Positions 1-8,207 of a DNA stretch of 64,000 nucleotides are shown here, in pieces (position 1 is the first letter of the stretch; the number at the start of each line of letters is the position of its first letter). A program made the translations under genes and the position numbers. The notes under the pieces were generated by a model, which ran no database searches, was not told the origin of the DNA, and saw only the letters and a list, made by a program, of their open reading frames with translations. Where the stretch lies: contig PFGG01000065.1 of assembly GCA_002783405.1 (NCBI GenBank), positions 62,001-126,000 on the forward strand, given 5' to 3'. This DNA comes from a bacterium (Candidatus Blackallbacteria) CG13_big_fil_rev_8_21_14_2_50_49_14 (GTDB taxonomy: Bacteria; Cyanobacteriota; Sericytochromatia; UBA7694).

Positions 1-121
1 CAGAATCACCCTGAATTTCAGATACTGGTTTTTCGGCCACTGGGGCTTTGGCTGCGGGAGGGGCAGATGGGGCTTGGGGGGTGATAAGCTGAGGATTGCT
101 TTGAATAGAGGTGATGCTCAT
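1..121 (-). CDS. Partial gene, unknown protein with disordered Pro/Ala-rich N-terminus
   Basis: Only the first 40 codons are in the window; the reading frame is open to the left edge. ATG at 121-119 is preceded by AGGAG (135-131) at 9 nt spacing, a strong ribosome-binding site. The visible N-terminus begins MSITSIQSNP and then becomes rich in Pro and Ala. It has no signal peptide and resembles the disordered starts of the EF-hand protein at 27702-28307 and the TPR protein at 28918-29478. Function cannot be assigned from this fragment. Confidence 0.6.
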   Translation of the reverse strand, partial: MSITSIQSNPQLITPQAPSAPPAAKAPVAEKPVSEIQGDS

Positions 122-262
122 GGGGGTCTACTCCTGGATGCTTTTCTTTTGGATAATTTGATTATCTCAGATAAACGATTATTCGTGATTATCTTCAGAT
201 TAAATCAAATTGAATTTTCAGCTAACTCTTTCAGCCCAAAACTCCCTTATTCTAAACAGATC

Positions 263-291
263 TTGTCAAGAAAGATTTTCTATGTAAGAAT
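263..291 (+). promoter_or_regulatory. Candidate promoter upstream of the lipoprotein at 377
   Basis: TTGTCA (263-268) is followed after 16 nt by TAAGAA (285-290) in the AT-rich 255-base gap between the divergent genes at 121 and 377. The match to sigma-70 consensus is partial, so this is a weak call. Nothing else was recognised in the gap. Confidence 0.3.
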
Positions 292-376
292 TTTTTACTT
301 ATAACTTTCACCCCTGAAAAAAAGAGTTGGCGCCTCCTCGCCAATTTACAAAGCAAAAAAGAGGTTTTGTGCTGAA

Positions 377-2263
377 ATGAAAAAGAAATTCTATGCCCCA
401 CTCAGTGTTACCCTGGCTGGTCTTTCCCTGAGTCTGCTAATAGGTTGCCAGGCCACTACTCCGGCAAATTTACAAGCCAAACCGACCACAGCCTCAAACT
501 CAGGCAATACGGCGAATCCAACTTCAGGTAAAAACAGCACTTTGCCTACAACAGAAACAGGCGAGCTGCCCAGCACCGAAACAGGTGAGCTGACCGACAC
601 AGAAACAGGCGAACTGCCCAGTACCGATACGGGTGAATTGCCGAGTACAGATTCAGGCAATAGCGGCAATTCCAGCTCCGGTTCAAATACAACAAATACT
701 AACAATCCCCCTTCAAATTCAGGCACTCTCGCCGATCTGGGCTTTGCAGTGAAAGTCAACGGATTTGGCTTTGCCAATGGCGATACCGACAAATATGACC
801 CCGCCAATCCCGCTACAGCCTATCTCACGCTCAGCAGCATGCAAAAAATGTTCGGCGACGATAAGGTCTGCACAGGAACCACCTCTGGCAGCAATTGCGT
901 ACCCACCCCTGCCGCAAAAAAATGGCAAGATCAAATCAATACAGGCATGAACGGCGGTCAATGCGAAGGCATGGCGGTTTTCTCTTTGGCTTTGTTCAAA
1001 GGCATTGAATCGATTAACCCGCTTGAAGCAGGCAAAACAAAAACCTTTGATCTCAGCTATAACAGCGCAGTAAAAGAAAAAATTGGTTATTATTTCGCCT
1101 ATCAATATACCCAGGAAGTCGCCAAGGCCACCATCAAGGGGACCCCTGTCGAAATTATTGAAAAACTCAAACCCTATCTCAGCAATCAGCAGAAAGATCC
1201 AGTCACCCTGGGATTTTATGCGCCTGATGGCAAGGGGGGACATGCCACCACCCCCTATGCCATTGTGGATAAGGGAAATGGCATTCAACATATTCTGATG
1301 TATGACAATAACTGGCCAGGTCAGGAACGCTATATTGAAGTAGATACCCAAGCCAATACCTGGATTTACAATTTTGGTGCCACCAACCCCACTGAAAAAG
1401 CAGACGCCTGGAAAGGGGATGCCGAATCCAAAACGCTCGAATTCACCTTGCTCTCAGCGCGCCTTTCAAAAGCCACCTGCCCCTATTGTGATCAGCCTGA
1501 AGCCGTCGAAGAGAAATCCAAACAGATTTTCCTCAACGCAGGCAATTCCGGCAATGCCCATATCAAAATTGTGGATAAAAATGACCCCAGTAAATTTATC
1601 GGCTGGGATGAAAAAACGCAGCGCTGGGTCAATAATCTACCCGGTGCCAGCTTTAAATACGATAAATCCGTGCTGAAGTCAGGAGATAGGCCCTCAGCTC
1701 CCGTGATTCAGGTGCCCACAGGAAAAGCTTTTGAGATCAAAGTTTCAGGCAAAGACCTCAAGCAGGCAGAAAATGTCGGGGTGTCTATTTTTGGCCAGGG
1801 CAAATCCATGAAAATCGACAAAATTGACCTCGACCCCGATCAAGAAGACACGCTCACTTTGCCAGCGGATGGTGACAGTATGAAATACAAACCCGGCAAT
1901 TCACCGGATAAAGAATCGCCCGTCTTCAGCTATGGTTTTGACAATCCCAATGGCAAAGACTATGAGTTTGAAGTCCAAAATCTGGATGCAGACAATGACG
2001 AAGAACTGGGCACAGATTTAGTCGGAGGCAAACTCCAAGTCAGTGATTCGGGAGGGGGCGCAGACAAATATGATGTAAAAGTCAAGCGTGTCAATGACGA
2101 TGGCAGTGAAGCCGATTACTCAAAAGATGATGTTGAACTCGGCGATGGTGAAACGGATGATATTGATTTCGAAGACTGGCAAGGCGAGGGTCAGGGCATG
2201 TTGATTGGCCCTGAGGGCGCCATGGCCGAAGAACCCGACGTGGATACCGACGCATTGGATTGA
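377..2263 (+). CDS. Lipoprotein with papain-like Cys/His/Asn motif
   Basis: 628 aa. The N-terminus is a lipoprotein signal with lipobox L-I-G-C (Cys24), so the mature protein is probably lipid-anchored in the envelope. Residues about 58-95 are an acidic linker of five 8-residue repeats (T-E-T-G-E-L-P-S type). A globular region has QCEGMA (Cys196), GGHATTPYA (His289) and YDNNWPG (Asp310/Asn311), the order and spacing seen in papain/transglutaminase-fold and C39-like cysteine peptidases; peptidase activity is inference. The C-terminal third (from about 430) is acidic, Asp/Gly-rich and probably beta-structured. A GAGG lies 12 nt upstream of the ATG. It stands alone and ends at a strong terminator. 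It could also be a non-catalytic binding protein using the same fold. Confidence 0.75.
   Translation: MKKKFYAPLSVTLAGLSLSLLIGCQATTPANLQAKPTTASNSGNTANPTSGKNSTLPTTETGELPSTETGELTDTETGELPSTDTGELPSTDSGNSGNSSSGSNTTNTNNPPSNSGTLADLGFAVKVNGFGFANGDTDKYDPANPATAYLTLSSMQKMFGDDKVCTGTTSGSNCVPTPAAKKWQDQINTGMNGGQCEGMAVFSLALFKGIESINPLEAGKTKTFDLSYNSAVKEKIGYYFAYQYTQEVAKATIKGTPVEIIEKLKPYLSNQQKDPVTLGFYAPDGKGGHATTPYAIVDKGNGIQHILMYDNNWPGQERYIEVDTQANTWIYNFGATNPTEKADAWKGDAESKTLEFTLLSARLSKATCPYCDQPEAVEEKSKQIFLNAGNSGNAHIKIVDKNDPSKFIGWDEKTQRWVNNLPGASFKYDKSVLKSGDRPSAPVIQVPTGKAFEIKVSGKDLKQAENVGVSIFGQGKSMKIDKIDLDPDQEDTLTLPADGDSMKYKPGNSPDKESPVFSYGFDNPNGKDYEFEVQNLDADNDEELGTDLVGGKLQVSDSGGGADKYDVKVKRVNDDGSEADYSKDDVELGDGETDDIDFEDWQGEGQGMLIGPEGAMAEEPDVDTDALD
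548..660 (+). repeat. 24-nt coding tandem repeat (TETGELPS units)
   Basis: About five imperfect 24-base units encode an 8-residue motif with Thr/Ser, Glu/Asp and Gly at fixed positions, forming a linker just after the lipid anchor of the lipoprotein at 377-2263. Units differ mainly at third codon positions, which suggests an old expansion kept at the protein level. Confidence 0.8.
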
Positions 2264-2287
2264 TCGTCTGATTGTCAAAGAGTCAAA

Positions 2288-2320
2288 GAGCGCTTTTACT
2301 AAGTAAAAGCGCTCTTTTTT
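2288..2320 (+). terminator. Rho-independent terminator
   Basis: Ten-base stem GAGCGCTTTT / AAAAGCGCTC with a short loop, then TTTTTT, 25 bases after the stop codon of the lipoprotein. The A-rich side could also serve the convergent Rieske gene. Confidence 0.9.
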
Positions 2321-2356
2321 CAGACTGCCACACAAATAACTTGATTGCCTCTATTT

Positions 2357-3445
2357 TTAAGCATGAAGGACCTGGGCCAAGAGTCGGTGAAAATGATGCA
2401 CACCTGTTTCCTGGCTCGGTGAATAGCGCCCCCGGTGATAAAGACGCGATTGAATACCGGCCTGCACCCGCGCAATAATTTGCTGATCTTCCTGCTCAAC
2501 CAAACCAGGATCTGCGCCAGCGCCCTGCCCCAAGAATTCAGGCTTCCAAAGAAAGGTCTGATAACGCACCAAGGTTTGATCAACCGCCTGGGGCAAAATA
2601 ATATTCACTGAAAGTCCCCAAGGGTAAAGATTCAACATCAGGTTTGGAAACAGCCAAAAATAATAGGCTGCCACTCTTTGCCCGGCATCCGGATGAAAAG
2701 AGGGAAAATCAAAGACAGGAACCGCTGGATCAGAGGCAAAACCAATCTGGAGAACCCCCCAGGGCAAAGGCATGACCTCATAGGTATCAGCATCTAGAAC
2801 CTGCGCCAAGGCAGGATGTACATAGGGAATATGAAACCCCTCCAAATAATTATCCACATAGAGCATCCAATTGGCTTTCAGCAGATAATCTCGAGAGCGC
2901 TCCTGACTGAATTGAAACTCTTTCCAGGGCACCCAGCCCAAGCGCTCCTGAATGGGCGCAATCCAATCTGCAAACTTAAGAGAAGGCTGCAGAGCGGCAA
3001 ATAAAAAGCCCTGCCAGTTCTCAAAGGGCACACGGGGAAGCGAGTCGCGCTCAGTCGGAAAATTTTTCACATCCTCAAAACCTGGCATGGCACGAAATTT
3101 GCCATTCAATTCGAAGCTGCGGTTGTGATAGGGGCAGCGCAGAAAACGCCCTTGACAGGGTTGATCAAGCAAGATACTGCCACGGTGGGTACAGGTATTG
3201 GAAAGGCAATGCAGGTGCTCCTGTGTGTCGCGAGTCAAAAGCAGAGGTTCCTGTACACTGCCTGGTAAAAAGGACCAGGGAATGGCCTGCCCCACCTCTG
3301 AAAGCAGAGAAGCACTGCCAAACCATTGCCAACTGGGAGCAAGCACTCTTTCTATCAATTGTTCATGCAGGCTTTGGCTGCGATAGGCTTCAGCTGGCAA
3401 GGTTTCAGCGACAGAGATATCTGAATCGATCTCAAAGAACAACAT
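2357..3445 (-). CDS. Rieske [2Fe-2S] ring-hydroxylating oxygenase, alpha-subunit type
   Basis: 362 aa. The Rieske ligands are visible as C85-x-H87 (CTHRG) and C104-x2-H107 (CPYH). The mononuclear iron site shows as NYLEGFHIPYVHP with His205 and His210. This architecture is that of the oxygenase component of the choline/carnitine monooxygenase and aromatic hydroxylase superfamily, which uses O2 and electrons from a separate reductase. The substrate cannot be read from sequence. Its ATG is 2 nt after the stop of the xanthine dehydrogenase-type gene at 3448-5787, so the two are almost certainly cotranscribed. No reductase or ferredoxin gene is nearby. Confidence 0.88.
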   Translation of the reverse strand: MLFFEIDSDISVAETLPAEAYRSQSLHEQLIERVLAPSWQWFGSASLLSEVGQAIPWSFLPGSVQEPLLLTRDTQEHLHCLSNTCTHRGSILLDQPCQGRFLRCPYHNRSFELNGKFRAMPGFEDVKNFPTERDSLPRVPFENWQGFLFAALQPSLKFADWIAPIQERLGWVPWKEFQFSQERSRDYLLKANWMLYVDNYLEGFHIPYVHPALAQVLDADTYEVMPLPWGVLQIGFASDPAVPVFDFPSFHPDAGQRVAAYYFWLFPNLMLNLYPWGLSVNIILPQAVDQTLVRYQTFLWKPEFLGQGAGADPGLVEQEDQQIIARVQAGIQSRLYHRGRYSPSQETGVHHFHRLLAQVLHA

Positions 3446-3447
3446 GT

Positions 3448-5787
3448 TTAAACAACAACACTCTCTTCCTGCTTTTGATGGGCTTTTAAGCCCATCAGAA
3501 TTTCTTCAGCACTGGCTGGCAATTTCAATTCAGGAATTTGACCCGGTTTCGCATAACTTAAAGCATTCTTGACGGCAGCCCAAACAGAGATGCCCAACAT
3601 CAAGGGAGGCTCGCCCACCGCTTTGCTGCCCCGCACATTGGTGGGTTCAAAATTTTCAAGAAATTCAAGCTTAAAGACACGCGGGGTATCCTGAATATTG
3701 GGAATTTTATAGGTGGTGGGAGAATGCGATAAAAGCGCTCCCTGAGAGGAATACACCAGATTTTCAGTGGTCACCCAGCCCATTCCCTGAACGAAAGCGC
3801 CGGTCACCTGCCCATGGTCAATGCCCTGATTGATCGGGCGGCCCAAATCCATCAGAATGTCTGTACGCAAAACTTTCAATTCCCCGGTAAAGCGATCCAC
3901 CTGCACCTCACTGGCAGCCACGCCATTGGTGAAATACAGAAAAGGATGCCCTTGGCCCCGATCCCGGTCATAACCGGGGATCGGCGTACGATAGAAACCA
4001 TAGCCACTTAAACTGATCCGGTTGAGGAAAGCCAGATTGACAGCCTCGACGAAGGACATGCGCTGCTCAGGCTGCTGAGTATTCACAATATAACCGGCTT
4101 CAAAAGCCAGGTTTCCAGTTTCTTCCTGACCATTCAGACTGATTTCTTCAAGGGGGCCCCGCTCAGGTTGCTGCCAATGCTTTACCAGGCAAGCCTTCAG
4201 ACGTTCCTGAATCTGGGCGCAGGCCAATTCAGCCGCAGCGCCATTGATATCAGAACCACTTGAGGCTGCAGTAGGCGAAGTATTGTGATTTTTATCGGTG
4301 GAGGTCGGCAGAAGGATCACCGCCTCAGGCGCAATCGCAAACGCTTCAGCCACGATCTGTTGAATTTTTGTATTGACCCCTTGTCCCATTTCTGTGGCGC
4401 CTGTAGCCACCTGTACTGTCCCGTCACGGTGAACATTGACCAAGGCATTGCCCTGGTTCAGAAAGCGGGTGGTAAACGAAATCCCAAATTTGACGGGGGT
4501 CAGTGCCAATCCCTTCAATTGGGTTTGAGAGCGCGCATTGAAAACTTCAATCTCAGCACGCCGGGTGCGGTAAGCAGAAGTTTCACTCAATTTGGCAAAC
4601 AGTTCGGGCAGGGTATTGTTTTCAACTTTCTGGCCGTAGGGCGTGAGATTCTTTTCGCCTTGATAGATATTCAAAAGACGGATATCCAGCGCATCTTTGC
4701 CCAAGTAAAGCGCAATTTCTTCAAGAATATTCTCAATCATGGCCACACCTTGGGGGCCGCCAAAGCCGCGAAAAGCCGTATGTGGCGTATTGTGCGTGCG
4801 GCAAATTCTTCCCACAAGCCGAGCTTCGGGCAAGTAATAGGCATTGTCAGAATGGAGCATGGCACGTTCCAGAATCGAAGTCGAAAGATCCGCATAGGCT
4901 CCGCCATCGGCAAAGAGACGGACATCCAAAGCTAAAATCCGGCCTTCGGCATCAAACCCCACCCGATACCAATCTTTAAAGGGATGGCGTTTGCCTGTAG
5001 ATTGCATATCTTCGTCTTTGCTCAGGGCCAAACGGGCAGGCCGCTTCAGCTTTTGAGCCACCAAGGCGGCATAAACCGAAAAAGTAGCGGCCTGAGACTC
5101 TTTGCCGCCAAAGCCCCCGCCCATGCGTTTGACAATACAGGTCACCTGGTTCTGTTGCAAACCCAAGGCTTCTGCTACCAAATGCTGGACTTCCGTCGGA
5201 TGCTGTGAAGAGGCATGCACTTCCAATTGGCCATTTTCAAGCGGATAAACAATCGAGATATGCGACTCCAGGTAAAAATGATCCTGCCCTTTGTTTTCGA
5301 AAACCCCCTCCAAACGATGGGGGGCACGCGCCAGAGCCTGATCAGGGTCACCGCGTAAAATGGTGCGTTCAACCGCAATAAAGGCCTCTGCAGCCCGCGC
5401 TTCGTCAATCGTCAAAATCGCAGGCAAGGGCTCAATATCCAATTGGACTAATTTTTTTGCAGCCAGCAAGGTTTTCCGGTCTTCAGCAGCGACAACAGCG
5501 ATGGGTTCCCCCAGAAAGCAGACCTCCTGATCGGCCAGCAAGGGCTGATCCTGGATAATCGTTCCCCAAAGATTGTGATGAAGATCTGCCGCTGTAAACA
5601 CCCCTGCAACCCCAGGCAAATCAAGCGCTTTTGAAGTATCCACAGATCGAATCCGGCCATGGGCCACAGGGCTGAGCACCAGCCCCACATGCAATTCCCC
5701 CCGCTGAAGTGGACGATCGTCTAAAAAAATCGATTCGCCGCTTACATGGCCTTTGGCTGAGTCGTGGAAAATGGGTTTCTGAGACAT
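3448..5787 (-). CDS. xdhB: Xanthine dehydrogenase, molybdopterin-binding subunit (XdhB type)
   Basis: 779 aa, the usual length for XdhB. Molybdenum-cofactor motifs are visible: GGGFGGKE, AFRGFGGPQG, a GSDINGAA stretch and the C-terminal RGSKAVGEPPLML with the conserved catalytic Glu. The family hydroxylates hypoxanthine and xanthine (purine catabolism) together with an XdhA subunit carrying two [2Fe-2S] clusters and FAD. No such partner is present in this window; the downstream gene is instead a Rieske oxygenase. AGGAG (5800-5796) lies 8 nt before the ATG, and a perfect TATAAT (5820-5815) sits just upstream. Other molybdenum hydroxylases (aldehyde or nicotinate type) are possible, but the closest resemblance is XdhB. 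Confidence 0.88.
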   Translation of the reverse strand: MSQKPIFHDSAKGHVSGESIFLDDRPLQRGELHVGLVLSPVAHGRIRSVDTSKALDLPGVAGVFTAADLHHNLWGTIIQDQPLLADQEVCFLGEPIAVVAAEDRKTLLAAKKLVQLDIEPLPAILTIDEARAAEAFIAVERTILRGDPDQALARAPHRLEGVFENKGQDHFYLESHISIVYPLENGQLEVHASSQHPTEVQHLVAEALGLQQNQVTCIVKRMGGGFGGKESQAATFSVYAALVAQKLKRPARLALSKDEDMQSTGKRHPFKDWYRVGFDAEGRILALDVRLFADGGAYADLSTSILERAMLHSDNAYYLPEARLVGRICRTHNTPHTAFRGFGGPQGVAMIENILEEIALYLGKDALDIRLLNIYQGEKNLTPYGQKVENNTLPELFAKLSETSAYRTRRAEIEVFNARSQTQLKGLALTPVKFGISFTTRFLNQGNALVNVHRDGTVQVATGATEMGQGVNTKIQQIVAEAFAIAPEAVILLPTSTDKNHNTSPTAASSGSDINGAAAELACAQIQERLKACLVKHWQQPERGPLEEISLNGQEETGNLAFEAGYIVNTQQPEQRMSFVEAVNLAFLNRISLSGYGFYRTPIPGYDRDRGQGHPFLYFTNGVAASEVQVDRFTGELKVLRTDILMDLGRPINQGIDHGQVTGAFVQGMGWVTTENLVYSSQGALLSHSPTTYKIPNIQDTPRVFKLEFLENFEPTNVRGSKAVGEPPLMLGISVWAAVKNALSYAKPGQIPELKLPASAEEILMGLKAHQKQEESVVV

Positions 5788-5814
5788 AGACGCTTCTCCT
5801 GGGGAATTTCCCTC

Positions 5815-5820
5815 ATTATA
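5815..5820 (-). promoter_or_regulatory. -10 box for the xdhB-Rieske operon
   Basis: On the minus strand this is TATAAT, 27 bases before the xdhB ATG, leaving a short leader containing the AGGAG site. No convincing -35 box was found. Confidence 0.5.
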
Positions 5821-5892
5821 GCAAAGGAATTACAAGCCGAGACGGCGCTTGAAGGGCGGGCAAGAGCAGATGATTTTATCCGATACTCAGGT

Positions 5893-5898
5893 TAGAAT
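5893..5898 (+). promoter_or_regulatory. -10 box (TAGAAT) upstream of the hybrid kinase
   Basis: GTTAGAAT in the 173-base gap between the divergent xdhB and kinase genes. The same GTTAGAAT string recurs at 26083-26090 before the SLH-porin gene. The -35 region is poor. Confidence 0.4.
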
Positions 5899-5960
5899 AA
5901 AGACATGTTGCGCTTGTCGTACAACTGAGTTCCAGAAAATACCTGAATGGGTGAAACGGA

Positions 5961-7826
5961 ATGGGTCAAAGCTATCGCGATCAGATTTTCAGTCAGGAAA
6001 ACTGGAAAGCGCTGACTGAAAATACGGATGATATCATTATCGTGCTCGATCAGGATGCCCGAATACGCTATATCAACCGCAGTTCAACCCACCTCCCCAC
6101 TGCCCATTATATGGGGCGCTCAGCCTTTGAAAACCTTGAAGCCAATCAGATTGAACTGATGCAGGAAACCCTGAAAAAAATTCAAACCACAGGCACTCCC
6201 CAGGCCTATGAAATGGAAGTCGATCTTTCAAACTATGGCGCCGACCTGCCTGTCTGCTGGTATCGCACCAAATTGATCCCTTTTCAGGTCGAAGCACATT
6301 ATGCAGGCGCGATCATGATCGTCACTGATATCACCCAAAGCAAGAAAATTGAAGCGGATCTGCGCCGAGCCAAAGAAGAAGCGGAAGCAGCCAACCGCGC
6401 AAAAAGCAGTTTTCTTGCCAATATGAGCCATGAAATCCGCACCCCCCTCAATGCAATCTTAGGTTTTACACAATTGGCCCAATTGGCCGAACCCCCTGCC
6501 CGCGTATCAGGCTATCTCGACAAGGTGATTTTTTCTTCCAAGCAGTTATTGGCCCTGGTCAATGATATTCTCGATCTCTCCCGAATCGAGGCCGGCAAAA
6601 TGCAATTGGAAGTCCAGAGCTTTGAATTGCCATCCTTTCTCAAAAATCTTGAAGATCAGTATCTTCAAAGTATCCTAACCAAAGGGTTAAACTTTGAACT
6701 CAGCCTGGATCCTGAAATTCCAAAGACCCTCTATGCAGATGCACTGAGACTCAATCAGATTTTAAATAATTTACTTTCAAATGCCATCAAGTTTACAGAC
6801 AAAGGAACGATTGGCTTAAAAATAAGCAAAATTTCACAAACAAACAGCTCAATTTGTATTCAGTTCAGTGTTTCCGACACAGGCATTGGCATTGTCCCTG
6901 AAAATTTCGAATCAATTTTTCACAGTTTCAGCCAGGTCGATGACAGCTCAACGCGCAAGTATGGAGGATCTGGTTTGGGTTTGGCCATTTGCCGCTTTTT
7001 GGTGCACCGCATGGGGGGAGAAATTGAAGTGAGCAGCACACCTGGCGCAGGAAGTGTTTTCAGTTTTACGCTGAATTTCAATTTACCGCCAAGCGCTCAA
7101 AGTTTAAAGACACAATCAGAACCCCTGCCAGATCACTTGTATTTTGCAAACTGTTTAAAAGGCCGAACCGTTCTGATCGTTGAAAACAGGGCCGAAAACC
7201 AGGAAATACTGCAAGAAATGCTTGGTTTGGCAGGCATGCAGGTTGAGGTTGTAAAGCAGGGAACAGAAGCACTCGAACGTCTCAAGCAAGAAAACCCGGC
7301 GATCGAGATTATTTTAATGGATATCCACCTTTTGGACAAAGAAGATTTCGAAACTTGCGCTAAAATCCGCTCCCGTTCAGAATGGTCAAATATTCCCTTG
7401 ATTGCTGTCACTGCCCATAATTTAAAAGGGGACCGAGAGAAATGCCTCCAGGCTGGCATGGATGAGCATATTCCCAAACCAATCGAACTCTACAGTTTGC
7501 TCTCCAGTCTTTCAGCTCAGCTCTGTCGCGCTCAGGATCTCATGCTGCAATGTCCCGCAAAACAAGAGCTCTCCCCCGACTCAGAAATGCCGCCAGAGGA
7601 GTCGGCCTTGCTCACACTGCCAAAGCTCTTGACTCATCTCAAACGGCTCTTGGAAGAGAACAGTTTGGATGCACTGCTGGTCTTGCCCCGCATTCAAGGC
7701 CTGCTCGAAAACGCGCAGGTTCAGGAAGTATTGAACCGACTTGAGCAGGAAATACGCTTTCTGGATTACCGTGGCGCCTTGAAAAGCCTCAATCTTCTCG
7801 AAGAAAGACTTCAGGACCGACTATAA
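5961..7826 (+). CDS. Hybrid sensor histidine kinase (PAS-HisKA-HATPase-REC)
   Basis: 621 aa, no transmembrane segment, so a cytoplasmic sensor. A PAS domain spans about 15-125; a HisKA domain carries the phosphoacceptor His157 (MSHEIRTPLN); the ATPase domain has the N-box NLLSNAIKF, a DTGIGI box and GGSGLGLAI. A receiver domain follows (about 402-525) with phosphoacceptor Asp454 (LMDIH) and Lys506 (IPKPI). The Mg-binding acidic pair is degenerate: Glu408-Asn409 in place of the usual two acidic residues. The helical tail (540-621) resembles those after receiver domains in BarA-like kinases but shows no Hpt histidine motif. It is divergent from xdhB; no cognate regulator lies beside it. Confidence 0.92.
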   Translation: MGQSYRDQIFSQENWKALTENTDDIIIVLDQDARIRYINRSSTHLPTAHYMGRSAFENLEANQIELMQETLKKIQTTGTPQAYEMEVDLSNYGADLPVCWYRTKLIPFQVEAHYAGAIMIVTDITQSKKIEADLRRAKEEAEAANRAKSSFLANMSHEIRTPLNAILGFTQLAQLAEPPARVSGYLDKVIFSSKQLLALVNDILDLSRIEAGKMQLEVQSFELPSFLKNLEDQYLQSILTKGLNFELSLDPEIPKTLYADALRLNQILNNLLSNAIKFTDKGTIGLKISKISQTNSSICIQFSVSDTGIGIVPENFESIFHSFSQVDDSSTRKYGGSGLGLAICRFLVHRMGGEIEVSSTPGAGSVFSFTLNFNLPPSAQSLKTQSEPLPDHLYFANCLKGRTVLIVENRAENQEILQEMLGLAGMQVEVVKQGTEALERLKQENPAIEIILMDIHLLDKEDFETCAKIRSRSEWSNIPLIAVTAHNLKGDREKCLQAGMDEHIPKPIELYSLLSSLSAQLCRAQDLMLQCPAKQELSPDSEMPPEESALLTLPKLLTHLKRLLEENSLDALLVLPRIQGLLENAQVQEVLNRLEQEIRFLDYRGALKSLNLLEERLQDRL

Positions 7827-7880
7827 TCCTTTTCAAGGCTTATGTTATGCTGAAACAAGCTGATACAGGAGGAATGCTCC

Positions 7881-8183
7881 ATGAAATGGCGTTTCTGGCT
7901 GACTGTCTTGCTCTGGACGGCGATCTTGATTCTTGCAATTCGATACGCGCACCTGATATTAATGGGTTTCGCGGGCTTGTTTTTGCTCGGCGCCTTGGGG
8001 CTTACCGCAGCTTATTTCTACCTGCGCCACCTCTGGAAAAAAACTGAAAAACAGCTCAAGCAAATGGCGCAAGAAACAGAAAACGCATTTGCCACCCCTC
8101 AAGAAGCCCCTGTGACAGAAACGCTTTTCAGTGAAGGCCCTGTGATTCATATCCAGGCTGAAACCGTTCACAAAAGCCCATAA
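7881..8183 (+). CDS. Small membrane protein, unknown function
   Basis: 100 aa. Two hydrophobic helices (about 5-24 and 27-48) form a hairpin, followed by a charged, probably cytoplasmic tail. The start is chosen at 7881 because AGGAGG (7867-7872) precedes it at good spacing. A TATAAT (7822-7827) overlapping the end of the kinase gene may be its promoter. It lies 24 nt before the thiolase gene and may be cotranscribed with it. No family recognised. Confidence 0.7.
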   Translation: MKWRFWLTVLLWTAILILAIRYAHLILMGFAGLFLLGALGLTAAYFYLRHLWKKTEKQLKQMAQETENAFATPQEAPVTETLFSEGPVIHIQAETVHKSP

Positions 8184-8207
8184 TCCCTTGCAAAGAAAGG
8201 TATTCCG

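Noticed and set aside
548-660. Short repeats as a CRISPR array or recombination site
   Set aside because: In-frame degenerate 24-nt units coding a protein linker.
719-1351. 210-aa minus-strand open frame
   Set aside because: It lies wholly inside the lipoprotein gene, has no ribosome-binding site and no domain pattern; it is a shadow frame.
2850-2858. Perfect DnaA-box sequence TTATCCACA
   Set aside because: Single copy inside the Rieske coding sequence; no box cluster, no dnaA or dnaN, so not an origin.
4285-4935. 216-aa plus-strand open frame inside xdhB
   Set aside because: Antisense to clear XdhB motifs and without domain features or start signals.
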